A DNA stretch of 34,225 bases from Clostridia bacterium (GTDB lineage: Bacteria; Bacillota; TC1; UBA5767). Positions 14,667-21,907 of this stretch are shown in pieces; position 1 is the stretch's first letter; each line of letters opens with the position of its first letter. The notes below the pieces were generated by a model that saw only the letters and a list, made by a program, of their open reading frames with translations, had not been told where the DNA came from and ran no database searches. Position numbers and translations under genes: made by a program. The DNA lies in NCBI GenBank assembly GCA_030625965.1, contig DAOUPV010000018.1, positions 1 to 34,225 on the forward strand, written 5' to 3'.

Positions 14667-16250
14667 ATGAGTAAACCATATGTAAGAACGAATTTCCACG
14701 AAGCTCGCTGGGATGAACCGATGATATATGAGCTTTCTACTCCAGGCACCAGAGGTATATTAGTTCCTGAAGTCGAGGATGAAATCGTTGATGCTGTTGG
14801 CGACGTAGCAGCAGCCTTGCCGGACAGCCTTAAAAGAAGCGCACCGCTTCTGTTGCCGGAAGTTGACCAAAAACACGTTTTGGCACACTACATTCACCTG
14901 ACTCAGGAAACTATGGGCTCCAACTTAAGTAATGACTTAAGTGAAGGAACCTGTACAATGAAATACAATCCACGTTTAAGTGAAGCGATGTCTATGAATC
15001 CGGACTTTGCAGAGATTCATCCGGAACAGGATGACAGCACTGTTCAAGGCACTTTGGAAATATTCTACAAGTTCGAACAGATCATGAAGGAAGTTTCCGG
15101 AATGGATCGATTTAGTTTCCAACCGGGTGGTGGTAACCATGCCGTTTACTGTGCATCATCCGTAATGCGCGCTTACCACGCTTCCAGGAAAGATGACAAG
15201 AGAGATACCATCATCACCACTATCTTCTCACACCCCTGTGATGCAGCGGCTCCCTGTACAGCCGGTTATAACGTTGTGACCCTGTACCCGGATGAGCAAG
15301 GTATCCCTGATTACGAAGGCTTGAAAAAAGCTGTAGCTGAAATTGGCGATCACTTGGCTGGTTTCTTCATGACCAACCCTGAGGACATCGGTATTTACAA
15401 TCCGAACATCGACAAGTTTGTAGAACTGGTTCACTCTGTTGGCGGTCTGTGCTACTATGACCAAGCCAATGCCAACGCCTTCTTGGGCGTGGTTAGAGCC
15501 AGAGAAGCAGGCGTCGACATGTGTCATTTCAATGTACACAAGACTTTCGGTACCCCGCATGGTGGTGAAGGCCCAGCAAACGGCGCTTTCGGTTGCCGTG
15601 AATTCCTGAGTAAATTCTTACCGGTTCCGACCATTGAATTTGACGGAGAAAAATATTTCAGAGACTATGACAGACCCGACAGCTTCGGTAAAGTCAGAGG
15701 GTACATCGGTACTGCCGGCGTAATCCTGAGAGCTTACAGCTGGACCATGATGCATGGTGCAGAAGGTCTTAGAATGTGTGCAAATATCTCTGTACTGAAC
15801 AACAACTATCTGGAGAAAATGCTTCTATCCATCAAAGGATTGGGCGAAGCATTCCTCGGAAATGGTATCACCAGACAAGAGCAATGTCGTTACACCTGGG
15901 AAGAGCTCAAGAACGACACTGGTGTCGGCACCGACGACATCAACAAACGAGTTGGTGACTTCGGTATTCCTTGGTACTGGGCTTCCCATCATCCATGGGT
16001 CATTCCCGAGCCTATGACTCTGGAGCCTTGCGAGACATATAGCAAGTGTGATCTGGAAGAATACTATCTGAGCTTGAAACTGGTAGCAGAAGAAGCATAC
16101 GATAATCCTGAAGTTGTACTTTCGGCGCCACACAGACAAGCATCTCATGATCTTGCCAATCCGGAAGATCTGGATGATCCAGAAAAATGGGCAACCACTT
16201 GGAGAGCCTTCTTGAGAAAACATGGCGACAAGTATCTTAAAGTGAAATAG
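14667..16250 (+). CDS. Diverged GcvPB-like PLP subunit (glycine dehydrogenase subunit 2 paralogue)
   Basis: A 527-residue PLP fold-type I protein, about 40 longer than usual GcvPB through a charged C-terminal tail (from residue 495). Retained: Cys-Thr-Met-Lys-Tyr-Asn-Pro (96-102), His189 aligned with the PLP-stacking histidine, Asp265 of the Tyr-Asp-x-Ala-Asn motif, and Lys292 in His-Lys-Thr, the Schiff-base lysine. Changed: Ala-His-Gly-Glu is Asn-His-Ala-Val (157-160), His-Gly-Thr-Asn-Pro-Ala-Ser is His-Pro-Cys-Asp-Ala-Ala-Ala (189-195), the glycine loop Pro-His-Gly-Gly-Gly-Gly-Pro-Gly is Pro-His-Gly-Gly-Glu-Gly-Pro-Ala (297-304), and an aromatic-rich Trp-Tyr-Trp stretch stands at 436-438. 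PLP chemistry should persist; glycine specificity and H-protein use are doubtful. Confidence 0.83.
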   Translation: MSKPYVRTNFHEARWDEPMIYELSTPGTRGILVPEVEDEIVDAVGDVAAALPDSLKRSAPLLLPEVDQKHVLAHYIHLTQETMGSNLSNDLSEGTCTMKYNPRLSEAMSMNPDFAEIHPEQDDSTVQGTLEIFYKFEQIMKEVSGMDRFSFQPGGGNHAVYCASSVMRAYHASRKDDKRDTIITTIFSHPCDAAAPCTAGYNVVTLYPDEQGIPDYEGLKKAVAEIGDHLAGFFMTNPEDIGIYNPNIDKFVELVHSVGGLCYYDQANANAFLGVVRAREAGVDMCHFNVHKTFGTPHGGEGPANGAFGCREFLSKFLPVPTIEFDGEKYFRDYDRPDSFGKVRGYIGTAGVILRAYSWTMMHGAEGLRMCANISVLNNNYLEKMLLSIKGLGEAFLGNGITRQEQCRYTWEELKNDTGVGTDDINKRVGDFGIPWYWASHHPWVIPEPMTLEPCETYSKCDLEEYYLSLKLVAEEAYDNPEVVLSAPHRQASHDLANPEDLDDPEKWATTWRAFLRKHGDKYLKVK

Positions 16251-16264
16251 GCGCAAGCCTTTAA

Positions 16265-16301
16265 CCCGGGGAGCAACGGGAAATCCTGATTGCTCTTCGG
16301 G
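16265..16301 (+). other. Strong intercistronic hairpin without T-run
   Basis: Twelve-base arms (16265-16276 and 16290-16301, two G-U pairs) close a 13-base loop between the GcvPB-like and kinase-like genes. No T-run follows, so it is not a standard terminator. It could be an RNA-processing or 3'-end stabilising element that raises the level of the GcvP-like messages relative to downstream genes. Confidence 0.55.
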
Positions 16302-16327
16302 CTATCTCTGAAGAAGGATGTGACATT

Positions 16328-17452
16328 TTGGCTAAAAAAATCGGAGTTATAGTAAATCCAGTAGCTGGAATAGGCGGAAGAGTCGGCCTCAAGGGGTCTG
16401 ACGGGGAAGCAATACTGGCCAAAGCATTGGCATTGGGTGCAAAACCGGAGTGCCCGAACAAGGCAGTTGTGGCAATCAGCCAATTCAAAGATTTTCAGGA
16501 CGAACCCTTGGAGATCTATACCTATCCCAAAGAAATGGGAGAGGATGAAATGCGTGCTGCCGGTCTTACCCCCATAGTAATCGGGGAAATTGATTCTGGA
16601 CATACTACCCCGGACGATACCGTCAGGGCTGCCAAGGACCTGCTAGCGCTTGGTGTGGAACTTATTTTATTTGCGGGTGGAGATGGTACTGCCAGGAACG
16701 TACTGGATGCAGTGGGTGAAGAAATCGCTGTGTTGGGCGTACCAGGTGGATGCAAAATTCATTCCGCAGTATATGCCATCAACCCGAAGACCGCAGGAAA
16801 ACTGGTATTGGAATTTTTACTAGGTAAAGTACAGGACTTGAAAGAGTCTGAAGTCATGGATATCGATGAGGATGCTTTCCGAGAAGGCGTGCTACGTGCC
16901 AGACTATATGGCTATATGAGAGTGCCCAATGAGAAGAAAATGGTGCAGAACCTGAAAAGTGGCCGAGGTTATGGTGAAGAAGCCGCCCTCGACTTGGTTG
17001 CACGATACATTGCCTTCAACTTGGAAGAAGATGTTCTCTATGTCATGGGTCCTGGATCGACTGTCCGCGGCGTCATGAACAAGTTGGAACTTCCAAATAC
17101 CTTGTTGGGTGTTGATTTGGTATACAACAACAAGGTGATTGCCAACGATGTGAACGAAAAAGGGATCCTGGATGTCTTGGCGCAGTATGACAAGGCTCGG
17201 ATCATCATAACCGTAATTGGGGGACAAGGCTATTTATTCGGCAGAGGAAACCAACAACTCAGTCCGGCCGTTATTCGTGAAGTAGGGCTGGACAATATCA
17301 AGGTTATAGCTACAAAGAATAAAATGTTCTCATTGTTCGCTCAACCACTTTTAGTTGATACAGGTGACGAAAGTCTAAATGAAGAATTGAGCGGATATGC
17401 AAGAGTGACTGTTGGTTACGGCGAGTCTGTGATGTTCAAAGTCAATGCTTGA
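16328..17452 (+). CDS. ATP-NAD kinase-like protein (COG3199 type)
   Basis: A 374-residue protein of the NAD kinase/diacylglycerol kinase superfamily. It has Ile-Val-Asn-Pro-Val-Ala-Gly-Ile-Gly-Gly at 8-17 and the phosphate-binding Gly-Gly-Asp-Gly-Thr-Ala-Arg at 117-123. Length and N-terminus match the long NAD-kinase-like family that also includes proteins from acetoin clusters (AcoX). It would make NADP from NAD, or phosphorylate a related small molecule. The start is TTG 16328, behind AGAAGGA. It follows the two GcvP-like genes, after the hairpin, and precedes the permease by 26 bases, so it is probably cotranscribed. Why a dedicated NAD kinase-like gene sits here is unclear; the flanking SDRs look NAD(H)-dependent from their acidic residue after the second strand. 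Confidence 0.83.
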   Translation: MAKKIGVIVNPVAGIGGRVGLKGSDGEAILAKALALGAKPECPNKAVVAISQFKDFQDEPLEIYTYPKEMGEDEMRAAGLTPIVIGEIDSGHTTPDDTVRAAKDLLALGVELILFAGGDGTARNVLDAVGEEIAVLGVPGGCKIHSAVYAINPKTAGKLVLEFLLGKVQDLKESEVMDIDEDAFREGVLRARLYGYMRVPNEKKMVQNLKSGRGYGEEAALDLVARYIAFNLEEDVLYVMGPGSTVRGVMNKLELPNTLLGVDLVYNNKVIANDVNEKGILDVLAQYDKARIIITVIGGQGYLFGRGNQQLSPAVIREVGLDNIKVIATKNKMFSLFAQPLLVDTGDESLNEELSGYARVTVGYGESVMFKVNA

Positions 17453-17478
17453 TGTGACCAAAGAAGGAGGTTTAACGT

Positions 17479-18930
17479 ATGTCAGAAAATCTTGGAATCA
17501 GTCCAGATACTGGATCACGTATGGAAGAATCCGGCAAACTTAAGAAGAGTTTAAGACTGCTTTATGTTTATGCATTGGCGACAGGCGCAATTCTTACGTT
17601 TATCGGATACTGGGATGGTATTTTCTTGACTGGTGCAGGTCCTGCAACGTTTTTATCATTTTTCCTAATGACTTTAATGGTTTTACCAGTTGCGTTCGTT
17701 TACTGTGAACTGACTGCACTGTTCCCCAACACAGGCGCTGAGTTGGTATTTAATACCATCGGCTTGAATAAATACTGGGGATTCTTCTCCGCATGGGCAA
17801 TCATGGCAGCTTGGATCGCCGTACCGCCCGCAGCTGTAATGGGTATCTTGGAGTGGATCAACTATGCATTCCGTTTGGATATGTCGTTCACCACGATCGT
17901 TACCATCGCAGCTGTCTTATTAGTACTTTATACTGCACTTAGCTTGAGTGATATCAACCTGTCAGGTCAGATTCAGACAGTCATGCTATTCGCAGCTTTA
18001 TTTGGTGTTACCTTGACCGGAATTATCTTCTTGTTCTCCGGACATTGGGATATCGCTAACTTTACTCCTTTCTTCCAATCGGCACATGCCGGTGGTGGAG
18101 CTGCAGGAACTGGTGGGATACCCGGTTGGATTATCGGTACCGCGCTCATCGTTACACCGTACTTCGGTTTCGAAACAGTTCCCCAGTTGGTTGAGGAAGG
18201 TGACTTCCCGATTACTGATACAAGTAAAGCCATCTTGGGTTCTGTAATTACATGTGGCGCACTGTATGTATTCTTCTTCTTTGCTCTTGCAGGGATGGGC
18301 GACTGGACTACTCTTACTGCGGCAGGTACCAATGTTCCGTTCGTAGCCATTAAAGTAATCGAAAATACATTCGGTTGGTATGGATATGCCTTGTTCTTTG
18401 GGGTAACAGCCGTATTGTTCACTATCAGTACCTGTATCCTGGGTTTCTGGATTTCCACAGTACGTCTGATGTTCGCTATGGGCAGACAGGGCTTCTTGCC
18501 TAAAATCTTCTCCAAAGTTAATAAGCATCAGCAACCAATCGTTCCTAACCTGGTAGTATTGGGACTTTCTCTGGGCGCCATCTTCATCATGAATGCTGGT
18601 ACCTATCTGGAAGACTTCTTCACAGTTATGGCACTTTCCGTGGCCATCGCTTACACCATCACCATGTACTCATCGACCAGAATTGCTATCAATCATCCCG
18701 AGTGGAATCGACCATATATTCTTAAAGGCGGCCAAGGATTCAGATGGTTTGCATTCTTCATCGCTATCGGCATCGCCATCCTGTGTGCTCTCGGTCTTCC
18801 GACTGGTGCCTGGATCAGCTGGGGCTGGTACATGGGTATCGGCGTAGTGCTGATTGCCTTCATGGCAGCTTTCCGTTGGAAGAAAGATCCTGTATGGATG
18901 GTTACTCCTGACGGCGAAAAAGAGTTTTAA
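17479..18930 (+). CDS. APC-superfamily amino-acid permease/antiporter
   Basis: A 483-residue protein with about twelve hydrophobic segments, beginning after a 30-residue polar N-terminus. The first segment contains Ala-Thr-Gly-Ala-Ile-Leu-Thr-Phe, matching the unwound helix 1 glycine motif of APC transporters, and the Tyr-Phe-Gly-Phe-Glu-Thr stretch in the middle is the helix 6 equivalent. It has a strong AGGAGG ribosome binding site and is the last gene before a terminator. Family members import amino acids or exchange an amino acid for its decarboxylation product. Linkage with a PLP enzyme related to a decarboxylase makes it the probable substrate carrier, possibly an antiporter. The transported compound cannot be told from the sequence. 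Confidence 0.9.
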   Translation: MSENLGISPDTGSRMEESGKLKKSLRLLYVYALATGAILTFIGYWDGIFLTGAGPATFLSFFLMTLMVLPVAFVYCELTALFPNTGAELVFNTIGLNKYWGFFSAWAIMAAWIAVPPAAVMGILEWINYAFRLDMSFTTIVTIAAVLLVLYTALSLSDINLSGQIQTVMLFAALFGVTLTGIIFLFSGHWDIANFTPFFQSAHAGGGAAGTGGIPGWIIGTALIVTPYFGFETVPQLVEEGDFPITDTSKAILGSVITCGALYVFFFFALAGMGDWTTLTAAGTNVPFVAIKVIENTFGWYGYALFFGVTAVLFTISTCILGFWISTVRLMFAMGRQGFLPKIFSKVNKHQQPIVPNLVVLGLSLGAIFIMNAGTYLEDFFTVMALSVAIAYTITMYSSTRIAINHPEWNRPYILKGGQGFRWFAFFIAIGIAILCALGLPTGAWISWGWYMGIGVVLIAFMAAFRWKKDPVWMVTPDGEKEF

Positions 18931-18954
18931 ACTTCACCACAATGTTGCCTGTAT

Positions 18955-18990
18955 GCAGATCTGCTCTTCGGGGCAGATCTGCTTTTCTTT
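18955..18990 (+). terminator. Intrinsic terminator after the permease gene
   Basis: Two copies of GCAGATCTGC (18955-18964 and 18973-18982) pair across an eight-base loop (TCTTCGGG) and are followed by TTTTCTTT. It separates the GcvP-like operon from the MFS-led operon. Confidence 0.92.
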
Positions 18991-19002
18991 AACGAAAGCT
19001 AG

Positions 19003-20226
19003 GTGAATATGAGGAATACAAGCCATCGCTACCTGATTGTCACGGTCATGTTCCTAGGCCTGATGATGCAGAACATCCTGTGGTTTGCACCGGCTCCGTT
19101 CCTGTCGCTCATCGTGGATGACCTGGGGATGAACATGATGCAAGCTGGACTGAGCATGTCCGTAATCGGACTCATAACAGCTATTTCAGGTATGTTTCTG
19201 GGTGAGCTTTTTATAAGAATCGGCATTAAGCACACGTTTAGTATCGCACTCGTGCTGATGGCACTGGGATCATTTATGAATCTGGTGGTCACTAAGTTCT
19301 GGATACTTTTATCAGCAAGGATTCTAATTGGAATAGGATTCGGATTTTGCCTGCCGGTCGCCGGCACCGTAATCATGACTTACTTTTCTGAAGGGGAGAG
19401 ACCTTATCTTAACACGATCAACTCCCTGTTACCCTATTTTGCAACAGCCATGACATTCATCTTAACCATACCGGTCTTCCAATTCTTTGGGTCTTCCTGG
19501 CGAATCACCTTGGCTCTGCCAGGTGTGTTTTCCCTGGGGGCACTCATACTCTGGCAAAAATACTACCAGGAAAAAGAGAGATCGGTTGTCCGGGTGGAAG
19601 AAAAGCTGGACAGAAATATCCTTAAGGAAATAATCGGTAACAAACAGGTGATATTGCTCACGATTGCGGATGCCTGCGATATGTGGAGTTTTCAATTCGT
19701 TGCCACCTATTTGGCTACCTTCTTCTATACAGAGGCCATGATGACACTGGCCAGATCCTCATACCTGATGTCGATATTCCCCATCGCGGGAATCATTGCT
19801 GGGTTTAGCTGTGGTATCGCCATGGGCAGGATCGGGCTCAGAAAACCCTTTACCTGGCCCCTGCATATTATGATCTTTGTGGGCACGACCATGGCCTTGT
19901 ATCTTGACGGAACTGGAAGAATGATCGGCATATTCCTATCCGGATTCGGCAACGCTGGTTGGGCGCCTGCTCTTTTCACCATGCCCATGGAATTTGAGAA
20001 TATGACACCGGAAAAGGTGGGTGCAGTGTATGCACTCATGCTTTCCGCTGGCTTCTTTGCCGCCTTCGTTTCACCCTTTCTGGGTGGCTATCTGACTGAA
20101 TTCATGACTCTTAGAACTGTAATTTTTTTGTTTTCAATGCCATCGCTGTTGGCCGCATTTGTTACTTGGAAGATGAAGGAAACTGGCTCGGCAAAGCGTA
20201 CCAAGCGCGATAAGTTAATAATTTAG
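19003..20226 (+). CDS. Major facilitator superfamily transporter
   Basis: About 407 residues with twelve hydrophobic segments in two halves, separated by a charged central loop (near residues 185-205). A charged Arg-Ile-Gly-Ile-Lys loop follows the second segment in place of the classical motif A. The shape resembles CynX/NimT-like or anion/metabolite MFS importers, but I cannot name the substrate. The start is uncertain: GTG 19003 and ATG 19009 are both in frame and the AGGTGA at 19001-19006 is tight for either. It lies 13 bases after the T-run of a terminator and 13 bases before the YwlG-like gene, so it heads a three-gene unit. It may import the substrate, or export a product, of the same pathway. 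Confidence 0.85.
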   Translation: MNMRNTSHRYLIVTVMFLGLMMQNILWFAPAPFLSLIVDDLGMNMMQAGLSMSVIGLITAISGMFLGELFIRIGIKHTFSIALVLMALGSFMNLVVTKFWILLSARILIGIGFGFCLPVAGTVIMTYFSEGERPYLNTINSLLPYFATAMTFILTIPVFQFFGSSWRITLALPGVFSLGALILWQKYYQEKERSVVRVEEKLDRNILKEIIGNKQVILLTIADACDMWSFQFVATYLATFFYTEAMMTLARSSYLMSIFPIAGIIAGFSCGIAMGRIGLRKPFTWPLHIMIFVGTTMALYLDGTGRMIGIFLSGFGNAGWAPALFTMPMEFENMTPEKVGAVYALMLSAGFFAAFVSPFLGGYLTEFMTLRTVIFLFSMPSLLAAFVTWKMKETGSAKRTKRDKLII

Positions 20227-20239
20227 TGAGGAGATTCGA

Positions 20240-20803
20240 ATGATGGAAATGAACTATGATTTGGAAAGAAGCATCGTACAAGATGCCAGAGAGGCAGTAC
20301 GGGAGCTGATTGAGGCCAGTGCACTTTCACCAGGAAATCTGCTGGTCATCGGTTGCAGCACCAGTGAGATTGCCGGCTCAGTCATCGGGAAAAATTCAGC
20401 CCCGCAGCTGGGAGAACTGATCATTGGGGCCATACTGCCACTAATCAAGGACCATGGCCTGTACCTGGCAACTCAGTGTTGCGAACACCTGAACCGGGCT
20501 TTGGTCGTCGATGCGGACTATGCCGAGCGAAATTGCCTGGATCGTGTGAGGGTGGTGCCTCACCCCAAGGCGGGAGGTTCATTCAGCAGTGCCTATTACC
20601 GATATCTGGAAAATCCAGCTATGGTTGAGGCCATTATGGCGGACGCCGGAATCGATATTGGAGATACATTTATTGGGATGCACCTGAAACGGGTGGCCAT
20701 ACCGGTGCGACTGTCTATTAAAAGCATAGGACTGGCCCATGTTACTGCGGCTAGGACGCGTCCCAAACTGATCGGGGGGGAACGAGCCAAGTATGATATT
20801 TGA
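20240..20803 (+). CDS. UPF0340/TIGR01440 family protein (YwlG-like)
   Basis: A 187-residue protein of the YwlG family. Diagnostic stretches are Leu-Leu-Val-Ile-Gly-Cys-Ser-Thr-Ser-Glu near residues 33-42, Gln-Cys-Cys-Glu-His-Leu-Asn-Arg-Ala near 78-86, Pro-His-Pro-Lys-Ala-Gly-Gly-Ser near 106-113, and Met-His-Leu-Lys-Arg-Val-Ala near 147-153. Biochemical function is unknown. In Bacillus the gene stands next to glyA (serine hydroxymethyltransferase), so a link to glycine/serine chemistry is plausible, which is notable beside GcvP-like genes. GAGGAG precedes ATG 20240; alternative ATGs are at 20243 and 20249. It is in one operon with the MFS gene and the following SDR. Confidence 0.88.
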   Translation: MMEMNYDLERSIVQDAREAVRELIEASALSPGNLLVIGCSTSEIAGSVIGKNSAPQLGELIIGAILPLIKDHGLYLATQCCEHLNRALVVDADYAERNCLDRVRVVPHPKAGGSFSSAYYRYLENPAMVEAIMADAGIDIGDTFIGMHLKRVAIPVRLSIKSIGLAHVTAARTRPKLIGGERAKYDI

Positions 20804-20853
20804 CGAGCATGCTTGGCTGTGTGCGTAAAGTGCACCCATGAGAGGAGAGTACT

Positions 20854-21630
20854 ATGGAGAGACTGATTGGTAAGGTAGCTGTTATTTCAGGCGGGGCCTT
20901 GGGTATCGGTGAGGCGGACTGCCTGCTTTTTGCGAGAGAGGGCGCTAAAGTTGTAATCGGGGATATTAATGTGGAAGCAGGAGAGGCGCTGGCCGGAAAG
21001 ATCAAGGATGAGGGTTTCGAGGCCAGCTTCTGCTTCTTGGATGTTTCCAAGGAGGCAGCATGGAAAAAACTCTTTGCTTATACGATTGAAAAGTATGGTA
21101 AAGTGAACGTTTTGGTGAATAATGCTGGTGTATCCTTGGGAAAAGATGTCGAAACCACGACACTCGAAGAGTGGAACTGGCTGATGGGCATCAATTCTAC
21201 AGGCGTTTTCCTTGGAACCAAATATGGAATCATCAACATGAAGAACAACGGTGAGGACTGCTCCATCGTGAATCGATCTTCCATTGACGGACAGGTAGGT
21301 GAAGCGGGACTGGCAGCCTATTGTGCCTCCAAAGGATCGGTAACAATCCTAACCAAGTCCGCCGCCTTGGCATGCGGAGAGAAAGGGTATAAGATCCGGG
21401 TGAATTCGGTTCATCCCGGTTATGTACATACCTCACTTACTGAGAAAGAAGCGGCCGATTCAGGCCTTACCAAGGATGAGTATTTTGCCAAGGTCAGCAA
21501 GATGCATCCCATCGGGTATATCGGCAGGCCTATGGATATCGCCTATGCGGATCTATACCTGGCCTCAGATGAATCAATCTTCAGTACTGGGTCAGAGATC
21601 ACTGCCGATGGTGGCTGGACTGCACAATAA
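20854..21630 (+). CDS. Short-chain dehydrogenase/reductase (second SDR)
   Basis: A 258-residue classical SDR with Ser12-Gly-Gly-Ala-Leu-Gly-Ile-Gly19, Asp37 at the end of the second strand (NAD(H) preference), Asn-Asn-Ala-Gly at 89-92, and catalytic Ser143, Tyr156 and Lys160. It resembles NAD-dependent secondary alcohol dehydrogenases of the 3-alpha-hydroxysteroid/cyclohexanol type, but the substrate is not evident. GAGAGGAGAG precedes ATG 20854. It ends the MFS-YwlG-SDR unit and is followed by a strong terminator. Together with the UcpA-like SDR it brackets the GcvP-like block, suggesting that the pathway handles a hydroxy or carbonyl intermediate. Confidence 0.9.
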   Translation: MERLIGKVAVISGGALGIGEADCLLFAREGAKVVIGDINVEAGEALAGKIKDEGFEASFCFLDVSKEAAWKKLFAYTIEKYGKVNVLVNNAGVSLGKDVETTTLEEWNWLMGINSTGVFLGTKYGIINMKNNGEDCSIVNRSSIDGQVGEAGLAAYCASKGSVTILTKSAALACGEKGYKIRVNSVHPGYVHTSLTEKEAADSGLTKDEYFAKVSKMHPIGYIGRPMDIAYADLYLASDESIFSTGSEITADGGWTAQ

Positions 21631-21632
21631 TA

Positions 21633-21662
21633 ATGAGGGCTCCTAGGAGCCCTCATTTGTTT
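21633..21662 (+). terminator. Intrinsic terminator, likely bidirectional
   Basis: A perfect 24-base palindrome (21633-21656, ATGAGGGCTCCT and its complement) is followed by TTTGTTT. The stop codon of the small minus-strand gene lies in its right end, so the same hairpin could end both converging transcripts. Confidence 0.88.
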
Positions 21663-21814
21663 GGTAGGAAGAATAGCGCAATGAAGAAAAGGATGAAGAT
21701 CAGGTTACGGATCTGGGTCCCGAAAAACTGGGGCAGCGTCAGATACATGATCACCAGCAAGGCCAGTATCAGGATCTTTATGAAGCGTTTTAGGTCAGAG
21801 TGATTCAGATTCAT
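21653..21814 (-). CDS. Small two-helix membrane protein, 53 residues
   Basis: A short open frame on the minus strand begins at ATG 21814, with AAAGGAAA correctly spaced upstream. It encodes a polar N-terminus (with Lys-Arg at 9-10), a hydrophobic helix at about 11-28, a short hydrophilic turn (Gln-Phe-Phe-Gly-Thr-Gln-Ile-Arg-Asn) and a second hydrophobic helix at about 38-50, ending Pro-Asn-Lys. The pattern of ribosome binding site, two membrane helices and a stop inside the terminator hairpin argues that it is real. The family and function are unknown. It is divergent from the iron-sulfur flavoprotein gene. Confidence 0.62.
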   Translation of the reverse strand: MNLNHSDLKRFIKILILALLVIMYLTLPQFFGTQIRNLIFILFFIALFFLPNK

Positions 21815-21865
21815 AGATTTCCTTTCTATATATAAACATTTGTATGTAGATCTTTCATATCATAG

Positions 21866-21871
21866 TATAAT
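21866..21871 (+). promoter_or_regulatory. Possible -10 element for the flavoprotein gene
   Basis: TATAAT stands 37 bases before ATG 21908. The -35 is weak (TTGTAT lies three bases too far, TATGTA is at the right spacing). Confidence 0.4.
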
Positions 21872-21907
21872 ATATGAGAGTCAATTAGGAAAGAAAGAGG
21901 AAAATTC

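Noticed and set aside
13241-16250. Simple annotation as glycine cleavage system P-protein
   Set aside because: The motif replacements in both subunits and the lack of gcvT/gcvH in the window make that label misleading.
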